55,346 nucleotides of DNA from Pseudomonadota bacterium (GTDB lineage Bacteria; Pseudomonadota; Alphaproteobacteria; Reyranellales; Reyranellaceae), in assembly GCA_018240685.1 (NCBI GenBank), contig JAFEFG010000020.1:1-55346 (forward strand), given 5' to 3'. Each line of letters opens with the position of its first letter. The stretch's first letter is position 1. Below, one piece after another: positions 8,959 to 17,727 of the stretch. A program made the position numbers and the translations under genes. The notes beneath the pieces were generated by a model. It had not been told where the DNA came from, made no database searches, and worked only from the letters and a program-made list of their open reading frames with translations.

Positions 8959-10482
8959 ATGATGCAACGTCTGTTCGGTGCCGGTCTGGCGGCGATCCTG
9001 ATGCTCGTGGCCGGCGTTGCTCTCGGCGCGCCGCGGCTCGAACGCGATCGCTGCGTCTTCAAGCCTCCGCGCGGCGACCGGCTGGAATGCTACACGCTGA
9101 TCGTGCCGGAGAACCGCGAGCAGCCGCAGGGTGCGGAGGTGCGGCTCAAGGTGGCGGTGCTGAAGGCGCGCAGGGCCCTGGCGCGCGACCCGGTGATCTA
9201 TCTCGCCGGCGGTCCCGGCGATTCGCCTCTGGTGGCCTATAATGCCGGCGCCGACCCGCTCGCCGAGGGCGACTGGTGGAACGACACCGCGAATATCAGG
9301 CGCAAGCGCGACGTCATCATCGTCAGCGAGCGCGGCGCGGGAGGCTCCACGCCCAACCTCGACTGCTTCGAGCCGCGCAGCTCCGAGCCCGCGCGGGCCC
9401 GGCGCCGCTCCATCACCGAGCCGCAGGAGCGCGACATCCTGCTGCGCTGCCGGGCCGAGCTCGACCGACGCAGGATCGACCTCGCCATGTACGCCACGCC
9501 CGTGCTGGCCGACGACGTCGCCGATCTCGTCAAGGCGATGCGTCTGGAGAAGGTCAATCTCTACGGCATCTCATACGGCACGCGCTGGGCGCTCGAGGTG
9601 ATGCGCCGTCATCCCGGCATCGTGCGGTCGGTGGTCCTCGACGGCGTCTACCCGCCGCAGATCAACGGCGAGCAGAACGAGCCCGAGATCGTGCGCAGCG
9701 TGTTCGAGCAGCTCTATGCCGATTGCGCGTCCGACAAGCTCTGCCGCGAACGCAATCCCGACCTCGCCAACGTCACGCGCGCGACGATCGCCAATGCCGA
9801 CCGCAAGCCGGTGGAGCTGACGCTCGACCTCGACGACGGGCCCCGGACCGTGAAGCTCGACAGCGCCAGGCTCCTGCTCGTGCTGCTGCACATGATGCGC
9901 GAGGGCGATGCCAACATGGTGCCCGAGGCAGTGACCGCGCTGGCCCGCGGCGACCGCCGGCTGATCACGCAGGCGGCGGAGATGCTGGAGGACGACGAGG
10001 GTGCCCTCACCGAAGGCAATGCCCAGCAGTTCGGCGGGCTGTTCAACACCATCGAATGCCGCGAGAGCTGGGCCGCGGTCGACCAGCGGGCCCGCGACGC
10101 GGCGATCCAGGCCGGCGGCGTGTACAGCCTGAGCGCGCAGATGAGCAAGCTCGGTGCCTATTGCCCGGTCTGGCGCGTCCCCGTGGCGCCGCCGTCGGAG
10201 CGCCAGCCGGTGGTCTCCGATCTTCCGACCCTGTTGCTGAGCGGCGGCTACGACTGGCTCACCCCGCCGTCCTGGGGGCGGGAGGCGGCGCGGCACCTCT
10301 CCCTGTCCCGGCACATCGTCTTCCGTGCCCTCGGCCACGGCGTCTCGGCCCAGGACCAGTGCGCCGCGCGGCTGCGGGACGAGTTCTTCGAGGCGCCCGA
10401 CCCGCGCTACCCGCCCTCCTGCCGGTCCGACACGCCGCTCGACTTCGTCGGGGCGATGGAGCGGGTCAAAGCCCTGCCGTGA
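8959..10482 (+). CDS. Exported alpha/beta hydrolase, S33 aminopeptidase/TAP-like
   Basis: This 507-residue protein is probably periplasmic and cleaves a peptide or ester. Residues 1-24 form a signal peptide (MMQRLFGAGL, cut near ALGA). The oxyanion segment YLAGGPGDSP and the nucleophile elbow GISYG (Ser205) are typical of proline-iminopeptidase/tripeptidyl-aminopeptidase enzymes. A late segment SGGYDWLTPP supplies the Asp and ALGHGVS the His of the triad, in the position of the TAP C-terminal domain. Several Cys residues suggest disulfides, consistent with export. Two adjacent ATGs at 8959 and 8962 precede the signal peptide; in-frame starts further upstream would bury it. It is divergent from the MFS gene. 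Confidence 0.82.
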   Translation: MMQRLFGAGLAAILMLVAGVALGAPRLERDRCVFKPPRGDRLECYTLIVPENREQPQGAEVRLKVAVLKARRALARDPVIYLAGGPGDSPLVAYNAGADPLAEGDWWNDTANIRRKRDVIIVSERGAGGSTPNLDCFEPRSSEPARARRRSITEPQERDILLRCRAELDRRRIDLAMYATPVLADDVADLVKAMRLEKVNLYGISYGTRWALEVMRRHPGIVRSVVLDGVYPPQINGEQNEPEIVRSVFEQLYADCASDKLCRERNPDLANVTRATIANADRKPVELTLDLDDGPRTVKLDSARLLLVLLHMMREGDANMVPEAVTALARGDRRLITQAAEMLEDDEGALTEGNAQQFGGLFNTIECRESWAAVDQRARDAAIQAGGVYSLSAQMSKLGAYCPVWRVPVAPPSERQPVVSDLPTLLLSGGYDWLTPPSWGREAARHLSLSRHIVFRALGHGVSAQDQCAARLRDEFFEAPDPRYPPSCRSDTPLDFVGAMERVKALP

Positions 10483-10650
10483 CGGGGAGCGGCCCTCGAT
10501 CACGATCAAGGCCGTTGCCTTGACCGCCTAAACGATAAGAACATCTCGTCTGGTGCGATCTTAACTTCTACGGAGCGGCGTTCGTTTGCTAGACTGGAGA
10601 GAATTAGACACAAAAAGTCTGTGAAATCGAGAAAGGGGACCTAGCCAGTC

Positions 10651-12657
10651 GTGCCGGATTTGTTTGTCCAAGGGGCCGCGCTCGGAGCGTTGGTTTTCGC
10701 GGCGGCCCTCGCCGCGGTTGTGCGCGGGCCGGCACTGGCGATCGTCTACCCAATCGCGGCCGTTGCCGCTGTCGCGCTGGGCGTCGTCGATCTCGGCGTT
10801 CTTCTCCAGGGCGGCGTCCTGACGGCGCGTCTGCCGATCGGCCTGCCGATGATCGGCTTCCACCTGCGCCTCGATTCGCTGTCCGCCTTCTTCGGCATCG
10901 TGATCAATGGCGGCGTGCTCGCGACCAGCCTCTACGGCATGGGGCTCGATCGCGTGAAGGACCTCACGCCCCGCGTCGAGCCGCTGTTCCCGCTGTTCGC
11001 GGCGGCGATGAACCTCGTGCTGCTGGCCGACGACGCCTACGCCTTCCTGTTCTCGTGGGAACTGATGTCGCTCGCCTCGTGGGCGCTGGTCGTGGCCCGC
11101 CATACCAGTATCGACAGCCGCCGCGCCGGCCATCTCTACCTGGTCATGGCGGCGATCGGCACCATGGCGCTGATCTTCGCCTTCGGCGGTCTCGCCGGCC
11201 CGTCGGGCGGCTACGCCTTCGACACCATCCGCGCCCATGCCCCCGGTCCGATGATCGCGGTGCTGGTGCTGACGGCGGCGCTCGTCGGCTGCGGCTCCAA
11301 GGGTGGCCTCATTCCGCTGCATGCCTGGCTGCCGCTCGCCCATCCCGCCGCGCCAAGCCACGTCTCGGCGCTGATGAGCGGCGTGATGACCAAGGTGGCG
11401 ATCTACGGCTTCATGCGGATTGCCTTCGACCTCCTGGGCCCGCCGGCCTGGTGGTGGTCGCTGCCGCCGATCATCCTCGGCGTCATCACCGCGGTTCTCG
11501 GCTTGCTCTATGCCGTGTTCGACGGCGACCTGAAGCGCGTGCTCGCCTATTCGACGGTCGAGAATGTCGGCGTGATCTTCGTGGCGCTGGGACTAGCACT
11601 CGCCTTCCGCGCCAACCATCAGGACGCGGCCGCCGCCGTGGCGATGGCCGCGGCGCTGCTCCACATCCTCAACCACTCCTGGTTCAAGTCCCTGCTGTTC
11701 CTCGGCGCCGGCGCGGTGCTGCATGCGACCGGCCGGCGGGATCTCGCCGGGCTGGGCGGCCTCATCCACCGCATGCCGCGCACGGCGGTGTTCTTCCTGA
11801 TCGGGGCGCTGTCGATCTCGGCGCTGCCGCCGCTGAACGGATTCGTCTCGGAATGGCTGCTATTCCAGTCCGTGCTGGCGGCACCGGCCATGCCGCAGAC
11901 CACGCTCAACTTCGCCTCGCCGGCCATCGGCGCCATGCTCGCCCTGGCGGCGGCCCTGGCGGCGGCCTGCTTCGTGCGCGTCTACGGCATCGCCTTCCTC
12001 GGCCGGCCGCGCAGCGAGGAGGCGGCGCATGCCCACGAGGTGCCGCTGATCCAGCAGGTCGCGATGGGCGGGCTGGCCTTGCTCTGCATCCTGGGTGGTC
12101 TCTTCGGTGCCGTGATCGTGGCCGGCCTTGCGCCGGTCCTCACCGCGCTCGTCGGCAGCGGCCTGCCCAACAGCGGCGCCGGCCCGACGCCCTTCTCCCT
12201 GATCGCCTTCAACGCCGCGCGCAGCGTCTATGACGCGCCGGTCATCGCGCTCTTCGTCGCCATCGCCTCGCTGACGACCCTCGCCGTCGTCCATCGCCTG
12301 TCGGAGCGGCGCACGCGGCGCGGCCCGGCCTGGGATTGCGGCTTCCCCGATCCGTCGCCGACGACGCAATACACCGCCTCGAGCTTCGCCCAGCCGCTGC
12401 GGCGGGTCTATGGCGCCGCGCTCTTCTCCGCGCGCGAATCGGTGGTCATGCCGCCACCCGGCGACACCAGGCCCGCCCGCTTCTCGGTGACGCTGGTCGA
12501 CGTCGTCTGGGCGACGCTCTACGCCCGGCCCGGCCGCGCGGTCCTGCGCCTGTCGGAGCGGCTCAATGCCCTGCAGTTCCTGTCGATCCGCCGCTACCTG
12601 GTGCTGATGTTCGCCGCCCTCGTCATCCTGCTGTCCATCGCCACGGTGATGACATGA
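10651..12657 (+). CDS. hyfB: Antiporter-like membrane subunit, HyfB/HycC type
   Basis: This 668-residue polytopic protein resembles hydrogenase-4 subunit B and complex I NuoL/M. FLFSWELMSLAS carries the conserved helix-5 Glu, and GCGSKGGLIPLHAWLPLAHP carries the helix-7 Lys and a His-rich loop used for proton movement. Length matches E. coli HyfB. The GTG at 10651 is preceded by AGGGG. It is the first gene of a six-gene operon in which consecutive genes mostly overlap by 4 nt. The 168-bp upstream gap is less GC-rich than its surroundings and probably holds the promoter, but no convincing -35/-10 pair was found. Role inferred: proton translocation coupled to the hyfG/hyfI-like arm. Confidence 0.88.
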   Translation: MPDLFVQGAALGALVFAAALAAVVRGPALAIVYPIAAVAAVALGVVDLGVLLQGGVLTARLPIGLPMIGFHLRLDSLSAFFGIVINGGVLATSLYGMGLDRVKDLTPRVEPLFPLFAAAMNLVLLADDAYAFLFSWELMSLASWALVVARHTSIDSRRAGHLYLVMAAIGTMALIFAFGGLAGPSGGYAFDTIRAHAPGPMIAVLVLTAALVGCGSKGGLIPLHAWLPLAHPAAPSHVSALMSGVMTKVAIYGFMRIAFDLLGPPAWWWSLPPIILGVITAVLGLLYAVFDGDLKRVLAYSTVENVGVIFVALGLALAFRANHQDAAAAVAMAAALLHILNHSWFKSLLFLGAGAVLHATGRRDLAGLGGLIHRMPRTAVFFLIGALSISALPPLNGFVSEWLLFQSVLAAPAMPQTTLNFASPAIGAMLALAAALAAACFVRVYGIAFLGRPRSEEAAHAHEVPLIQQVAMGGLALLCILGGLFGAVIVAGLAPVLTALVGSGLPNSGAGPTPFSLIAFNAARSVYDAPVIALFVAIASLTTLAVVHRLSERRTRRGPAWDCGFPDPSPTTQYTASSFAQPLRRVYGAALFSARESVVMPPPGDTRPARFSVTLVDVVWATLYARPGRAVLRLSERLNALQFLSIRRYLVLMFAALVILLSIATVMT

Positions 12658-13622
12658 CCGCCGAATTCGTGATCCAGCTCCTGGCGCAGGGCACCCAGAT
12701 GTTCATGGTCCTGCTCGTCGCGCCGCTGGCGGTGGGCGTGGTGCGGCGGGTCAAGGCACTGCTGATGCGCCGCCAGGGCGCGCCGCTGCTGCAGGGCTAC
12801 CGCGACCTCTCCAAGCTCCTTCACAAGGAATCGGTCGTGGCGGACAGCGCCTCGTGGCTGTTCCGCGCCGCGCCGTCGCTCATCTTCGCCCTCACCTGGG
12901 TGGCGGCGGCGCTGGTGCCGAGCTTCGCTTCCGGCCTCATGTTCAACTGGGCGGCCGACGTGGTGGCCCTGGTCGCCCTGCTGGGCGCCGCCCGCGCGTT
13001 GCTGGCGCTTGCCGGCATGGACGTCGGCACGAGCTTCGGCGGGCTGGGTTCGTCGCGCGAGATGATGATCGCCACGCTCGCCGAGCCGGCGATGATGCTG
13101 ATCGTGCTGACCCTCGCCCTCGCCGCGGGCACGACGCGGTTGGCCGGAGTCGCCGACTTCTTCATCGCTGAGCCGCTGGCCGTGCGTGTTTCCCTGGCGT
13201 TGTCGCTGATCGCCCTGATCATCGTGGCGCTGGCCGAGAATGCACGCATCCCCGTCGACAATCCGACGACCCATCTTGAGCTCACCATGGTCCACGAGGC
13301 GATGATCCTCGAATATTCCGGCCGCCATCTCGCCCTGATCGAGGCGGCCAGCTACCTGAAGCTGGTCCTCTATCTCTCCCTGCTGATCTGCCTGTTCGCG
13401 CCCTTCGGCATGGCGCCGGCGACGGCGGGGCTCGGCGGCTGGGCGATCGGGCTCGTCGCCTGGGTCGCCAAGCTTCTGTTCGGCGCGGCGCTGCTGGGCG
13501 TCTGGGAGGTCAGCATCGCCAAGATGCGCGTGTTCCGCCTGCCTAACTTCGTCGGCGTCGCTTTCGTGTTCGGCTTCCTCGCCATCCTGCTGGCGTTCCT
13601 TTCGCGCGGAGTGGTCGAGTGA
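12654..13622 (+). CDS. hyfC: NuoH-like membrane subunit, HyfC/HycD type
   Basis: This 322-residue membrane protein corresponds to complex I subunit 1 and HycD, which links the peripheral arm to the proton-pumping module. Early residues include a basic cytoplasmic loop (VRRVKALLMRRQGAP) and the segment YRDLSKLLHKE. RIPVDNPTTHLELTMVHEAM is the diagnostic loop near the quinone/electron-transfer interface, with the conserved acidic residues (NPTTHLELTM) present. The ATG overlaps the hyfB stop by 4 nt (ATGA), indicating translational coupling. Confidence 0.9.
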   Translation: MTAEFVIQLLAQGTQMFMVLLVAPLAVGVVRRVKALLMRRQGAPLLQGYRDLSKLLHKESVVADSASWLFRAAPSLIFALTWVAAALVPSFASGLMFNWAADVVALVALLGAARALLALAGMDVGTSFGGLGSSREMMIATLAEPAMMLIVLTLALAAGTTRLAGVADFFIAEPLAVRVSLALSLIALIIVALAENARIPVDNPTTHLELTMVHEAMILEYSGRHLALIEAASYLKLVLYLSLLICLFAPFGMAPATAGLGGWAIGLVAWVAKLLFGAALLGVWEVSIAKMRVFRLPNFVGVAFVFGFLAILLAFLSRGVVE

Positions 13623-14278
13623 ACGAGGTCTACGACATCTCCCATCTGCTGGCCGGCGTCATGCTGGTGACGAGCTTCGCGCTTCTGTACCAGGAGCGCA
13701 TCGCCTCCGTGCTCAACGCCTTTGCCGCGCAGTCGATAACCCTTGCGCTCGCCGTGGCCTGGGCCGCGTGGTCGCAGGACCGGCCCGATCTCTTCATCAC
13801 GGCGCTGATCGCACTCACCCTCAAGGGGATCATTATCCCGGTGGCGCTGCACCGCACCGTCACGCGGCTGGGCATCCATCGCGAGGTCGAGAAGGTGGTC
13901 GGCGTCGGCATTGCCCTGATGGTCGGGCTTGCCCTGACGGGGCTGGCGCAAGCGCTGCTGATGAAGGTCGCGCACGGACCGCTGAGCTATGCGAGCGAGC
14001 AGCTGGCGCTGGCGCTGGCCATCATCCTGCTGGGCTTCCTGATGATGATCGTGCGCCGCAACGCGGTGACCCAGGTCGTGGGCTTCATGTCGATGGAGAA
14101 CGGCCTGATCCTCGCCGCCACCGGCGCGCGCGGCATGCCGCTGGTCGTGGAGGTGAGCGTCGCCTTCTCGGTGCTGATTGCCCTGTTCGTGTTTGCCGTC
14201 TTCGTGTTCCGCATCCGCGAGCGCTTCGACACGATCGACATCGAGGCCCTCGATCGCATGCGCGGGGATCGGCGATGA
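13619..14278 (+). CDS. hyfE: NuoK-like membrane subunit, HyfE type
   Basis: This 219-residue protein with about six or seven membrane helices matches hydrogenase-4 subunit E, which is related to NuoK and MrpC. The segment VGFMSMENGLILAATG is the conserved NuoK-like motif containing a membrane-embedded Glu. It starts with GTG overlapping the hyfC stop by 4 nt and ends overlapping the next ATG by 4 nt. It is part of the same proton-translocating membrane arm. Confidence 0.87.
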   Translation: MNEVYDISHLLAGVMLVTSFALLYQERIASVLNAFAAQSITLALAVAWAAWSQDRPDLFITALIALTLKGIIIPVALHRTVTRLGIHREVEKVVGVGIALMVGLALTGLAQALLMKVAHGPLSYASEQLALALAIILLGFLMMIVRRNAVTQVVGFMSMENGLILAATGARGMPLVVEVSVAFSVLIALFVFAVFVFRIRERFDTIDIEALDRMRGDRR

Positions 14279-15714
14279 TCCACGAGACCTATCAGTTCGT
14301 CGTCCTGATCCCCTACGCCGCGGCGCTCCTGCTGGTGGCGCTGCCGGGCTACCGGACCGGCGCCATCGTCAACGTCGTCGCCTCCGGCCTCACTTTCGCG
14401 GCCGGCCTGTGGCTGGTGGGCGGCGAGCGGACCGTCGGCCACTATGCGATCGTCGACGAGTTCAACATCGTCTTCATCGCCATCAACACGCTGGTGGGCT
14501 TCACGACGTCGATCTTCAGCGCCTCCTATATCGGCCACGAGATCGAGACCGGGCGCCTGCCACCGAACTTCGTGCGCTTCTATCACGCCATGTTCCAGGC
14601 GATGATGGGGTCGATGAACGTGGCGCTGGTCGCCAACAACATCGGCGTCATGTGGGTCGGACTCGAGATCGCGACCCTGATCACCGTGGTGATGGTCGGC
14701 CTCTACCGCACGCCGCAGTCGATCGAGGCGGCGTGGAAGTACTTCATCCTGGCGAGCGTCGGCATCTCGCTCGCCTTCTTCGGCACCATCCTGATCTACC
14801 TTGCTGGCCAGCCGGCGCTGGGCGAGGGCGTGCCGGCGATGACCTGGAGCCTCCTGGAGGCCGCCGCCGCGAAGATGGATCCGGCCATCCTCGACCTCGC
14901 CTTCATCTTCCTGCTCATCGGCTACGGAACGAAGGTGGGCCTCGCCCCGCTGCATGCCTGGCTGCCCGATGCCCATGCCGAGGGGCCGACGCCCATTTCG
15001 GCGGTCCTGTCGGGGCTGCTGCTGAATGTGGCGCTCTACGCCCTGCTGCGCTTCAAGATGGTGATCGCCGGGCAGCCGGCCGCGCTCGATCCGGGTCCGG
15101 TGATGATCACGATGGGGCTGGTGTCGCTGATCTTCGCCGCGTTCATGCTCTACCAGCGCCGCGACATCAAACGGCTGTTCGCCTATTCCTCGATCGAGCA
15201 CATGGGCCTGATCGTCTTCGCCTTCGGCATGGGTGGTCCGCTCGCCAACTTCGCCGGCCTGCTGCACATGGCGATGCACAGCCTCACCAAGTCCGGCATC
15301 TTCTTCGCCGTCGGCCATATCGCCCAGGCCAAGGGCACGCAGCGCATCGCCGAGATCACGGGCCTGAGCGAGACTCATCCCCGCCTTGCGGTCGCCTTCG
15401 CGCTCGCGGTGCTGGCGATCTGCGGCATGCCGCCCTTCGGCGTGTTCGCCAGCGAGTTCCTGATCCTGACCACTACCTTCGCCCGCGAGCCGTGGCTTGC
15501 CCTGCTGCCCGCGTTCGGTCTGCTGGTCGCGTTCGGGGCCCTGCTGATGCGCCTGCAGGGGACGATCTTCGGCGAGCCGACGGGCGCGGCGCATCCCGTC
15601 AAGGCGTCCTTCGTGCCGATCATCATGCATCTGCTGCTGGTGCTCACGGCCGGCATCTACCTGCCGGCCGCGCTCGTGGCCTGGTTCCGGCGCGCCGCGG
15701 AGCTGCTCGGATGA
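14275..15714 (+). CDS. hyfF: Antiporter-like membrane subunit, HyfF/NuoN type
   Basis: This 479-residue protein is the second antiporter-like subunit of the operon. MWVGLEIATLITVVMVG has the helix-5 Glu and GYGTKVGLAPLHAWLPDAHA the helix-7 Lys plus the conserved His-containing loop. YQRRDIKRLFAYSSIEHMG is the family C-half signature. Length and motifs fit hydrogenase-4 subunit F. It is coupled by 4-nt ATGA overlaps to both neighbours. E. coli hydrogenase 4 has three such subunits (B, D, F); this operon has two. Confidence 0.88.
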   Translation: MIHETYQFVVLIPYAAALLLVALPGYRTGAIVNVVASGLTFAAGLWLVGGERTVGHYAIVDEFNIVFIAINTLVGFTTSIFSASYIGHEIETGRLPPNFVRFYHAMFQAMMGSMNVALVANNIGVMWVGLEIATLITVVMVGLYRTPQSIEAAWKYFILASVGISLAFFGTILIYLAGQPALGEGVPAMTWSLLEAAAAKMDPAILDLAFIFLLIGYGTKVGLAPLHAWLPDAHAEGPTPISAVLSGLLLNVALYALLRFKMVIAGQPAALDPGPVMITMGLVSLIFAAFMLYQRRDIKRLFAYSSIEHMGLIVFAFGMGGPLANFAGLLHMAMHSLTKSGIFFAVGHIAQAKGTQRIAEITGLSETHPRLAVAFALAVLAICGMPPFGVFASEFLILTTTFAREPWLALLPAFGLLVAFGALLMRLQGTIFGEPTGAAHPVKASFVPIIMHLLLVLTAGIYLPAALVAWFRRAAELLG

Positions 15715-17189
15715 GTGCCGCCACCCCCCTGAACGACCTGATCGCGGGCCGCGCGCCCGATCGCGACGGTTATGTACGGCTGGACGTGACGCCGGACCTC
15801 TGGGAGTCGCTTGCCCGGGGCTGTGCGGCGGGCCTGCACGATCTCAGCTCGGTGTGGGCCGACGGCGGAAAGGTCCGCATGGCGCTGAATGGCGACCGCC
15901 AGCGCGCCATCGTCTCCCTCCAGACGGAGGACGGCGCCTATCCCTCGGTCGCCGCGCTGCACGCCCCGGCAATGCGCCTGGAACGCGCCCTGCGCGATCT
16001 CTACGGCGTCCGGCCGCTTGGCCTGCCTGACGAACGGCCCTGGCTCGACCACGGTCGCTGGCCGGGGCGCGAGAGCGATGGGCGCTACGCGTTCCTGCCG
16101 GTGGAGGGCGAGGGGCTGCATCAGATACCTGTGGGCCCTGTACACGCCGGCATCATCGAGCCCGGCCATTTCCGCTTCACCGCCAACGGCGAAACGGTGG
16201 TGCGGCTCGAGGAACGGCTGGGCTACGTGCACAAGGGCGTGCACCTCCTGCTCGCCGGCGCCGATCTCGAACACGGCGCCCGGATCGTGGGCAGGATCTC
16301 CGGCGACAGCACGGTGGCCTATGCCTGGGCCTTCGCCAGTGCCGTCGAGGCGGCGCTGGGCTGGAGCGTGCCGCCGCGCGCCCTGCTCCTGCGGGCCATC
16401 ATGGCGGAACTCGAGCGGCTGTCGCACCACATCAGCGACGTCGGCGCGATCTGCAACGACGCCAGCGTCATCACCATGAACGCCCGCTGCATGCTGCAGC
16501 GCGAGGACATGCTCACGGTCGCCAAGGCCTGCTTCGGCCATCGCATGATGATGGATCGGGTCGTGCCGGGCGGCGTCGCGGTCGATCTGTCGAGTGACGG
16601 CGTCGGCCGGATTCGTTCCCTTCTCGCACGTCTGGAGGCAACCCGGGCGGAGATCCTGCGCGTCTACGACAGCATGCCGTCGCTGCAGGATCGGACCGTC
16701 ACCACCGGCATCGTCAGGCCGGAGCTTGCCCAACAGTTCGCGGCCGGCGGTTATGTCGGCCGCGCGTCGGGCCGGGCGTTCGACGCCCGCAAGACCTTCG
16801 CCTATGCGCCCTACGACCGGCTCGACTTCGATCTCAAGACCCGCGGCACGGGCGACGTCGACGCGCGTCTGCTGGTGCGCATGGACGAGATCGTCGAGAG
16901 CCTCAAGCTGGTCGGCGTCCTGCTCGATCGCCTGGAGCCGGGTGCGATCAGGAGCACGGCGCTGTCGCTGCAGGCGGGAGAGGGGGCTGCCCTGATCGAG
17001 GCCTTCCGCGGCGACGTCTTCATGGACGTGCGTCTCGACGAGGCGGGGCGGATCGCGCATGTCCATGCGCGTGACGCGAGCTGGTTCCAGTGGCCGCTGC
17101 TGGAGGCGGCCATCGAAGGCAACATCGTTGCGGATTTTCCGCTCTGCAACAAATCGTTCAACTGCTCCTACTCGGGCCACGATCTGTGA
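15711..17189 (+). CDS. hyfG: Large subunit related to HyfG/HycE/NuoCD, without NiFe cysteines
   Basis: This 492-residue protein joins a NuoC-like N-terminal part (residues about 1-130) to a NuoD/NiFe-large-subunit-like part (about 140-492). The position of the first hydrogenase CxxC reads RISGDSTVAYAW, so SGDS (197-200) replaces CGIC. The protein ends ADFPLCNKSFNCSYSGHDL, like NuoD, with no DPCxxC tail. It therefore should not bind a NiFe centre. This fits energy-converting hydrogenase-related (Ehr) complexes, known as intermediates between complex I and group-4 hydrogenases. The electron donor and acceptor are unknown. It overlaps hyfF by 4 nt and precedes hyfI by 10 nt. Confidence 0.88.
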   Translation: MSAATPLNDLIAGRAPDRDGYVRLDVTPDLWESLARGCAAGLHDLSSVWADGGKVRMALNGDRQRAIVSLQTEDGAYPSVAALHAPAMRLERALRDLYGVRPLGLPDERPWLDHGRWPGRESDGRYAFLPVEGEGLHQIPVGPVHAGIIEPGHFRFTANGETVVRLEERLGYVHKGVHLLLAGADLEHGARIVGRISGDSTVAYAWAFASAVEAALGWSVPPRALLLRAIMAELERLSHHISDVGAICNDASVITMNARCMLQREDMLTVAKACFGHRMMMDRVVPGGVAVDLSSDGVGRIRSLLARLEATRAEILRVYDSMPSLQDRTVTTGIVRPELAQQFAAGGYVGRASGRAFDARKTFAYAPYDRLDFDLKTRGTGDVDARLLVRMDEIVESLKLVGVLLDRLEPGAIRSTALSLQAGEGAALIEAFRGDVFMDVRLDEAGRIAHVHARDASWFQWPLLEAAIEGNIVADFPLCNKSFNCSYSGHDL

Positions 17190-17199
17190 GGAGCGCACC

Positions 17200-17715
17200 A
17201 TGAAATCCTTCCTGCTCGACGCCCTACTGAAGGGGAAGGCGACCGTCACGCCGCCCGCGCCCGCGCCGGCGGCCCTCGAGGAGCTGGCGAGGGCACTGGG
17301 CGAGCGCGCCCGCCGACGGCTCGGCCGATCGCTGGCCATCCGCGAGGTCGATGCCGGCTCCTGCAATGGCTGCGAGCTCGAGGTCAACGCGCTCAACAAC
17401 CCCGTCTACGATGTCGAGCGCTTCGGCCTGAAGTTCGTGGCCTCGCCGCGCCATGCCGACGTGCTGCTGGTGACGGGACCGGTGACCTGGAACATGCGCG
17501 AGGCGCTGCTGCGGACCTACAATGCCGCGCCGGAGCCCAAGTGGGTCGTGGCCCTGGGCGACTGCGCGGTGAATTGCGGCGTGTTCGCCGGCTCGAACGC
17601 GGTGGCGGGCGCGGTCTCCGACGTCGTGCCCGTCGACCTGCATATCGGCGGCTGTCCGCCGGAACCGCTGGAGATCGTGAAGGGCCTGTTGGCGCTGATG
17701 GAAAAAGCCGGATAG
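17200..17715 (+). CDS. hyfI: NuoB-like iron-sulfur subunit, HyfI/HycG type
   Basis: This 171-residue protein should carry the single [4Fe-4S] cluster that feeds the large subunit, as N2 does in complex I. Ligand candidates are Cys55 and Cys58 (GSCNGCELEV), Cys122 (GDCAVNCGVF) and Cys152 (GGCPPEP), all in family positions. Residues 1-45 are a basic, Ala/Pro-rich extension. The ATG at 17200 has GAGGAG 5 nt upstream. It is the last gene of the operon; no HyfH/NuoI-like ferredoxin subunit, HyfA or HyfJ follows. Confidence 0.9.
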   Translation: MKSFLLDALLKGKATVTPPAPAPAALEELARALGERARRRLGRSLAIREVDAGSCNGCELEVNALNNPVYDVERFGLKFVASPRHADVLLVTGPVTWNMREALLRTYNAAPEPKWVVALGDCAVNCGVFAGSNAVAGAVSDVVPVDLHIGGCPPEPLEIVKGLLALMEKAG

Positions 17716-17727
17716 GCTTTCGGCGCC

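Noticed and set aside
10651..17715. Functional NiFe hydrogenase 4 or formate hydrogenlyase
   Set aside because: The large subunit lacks both CxxC motifs, and no maturation, formate dehydrogenase or ferredoxin genes are present.
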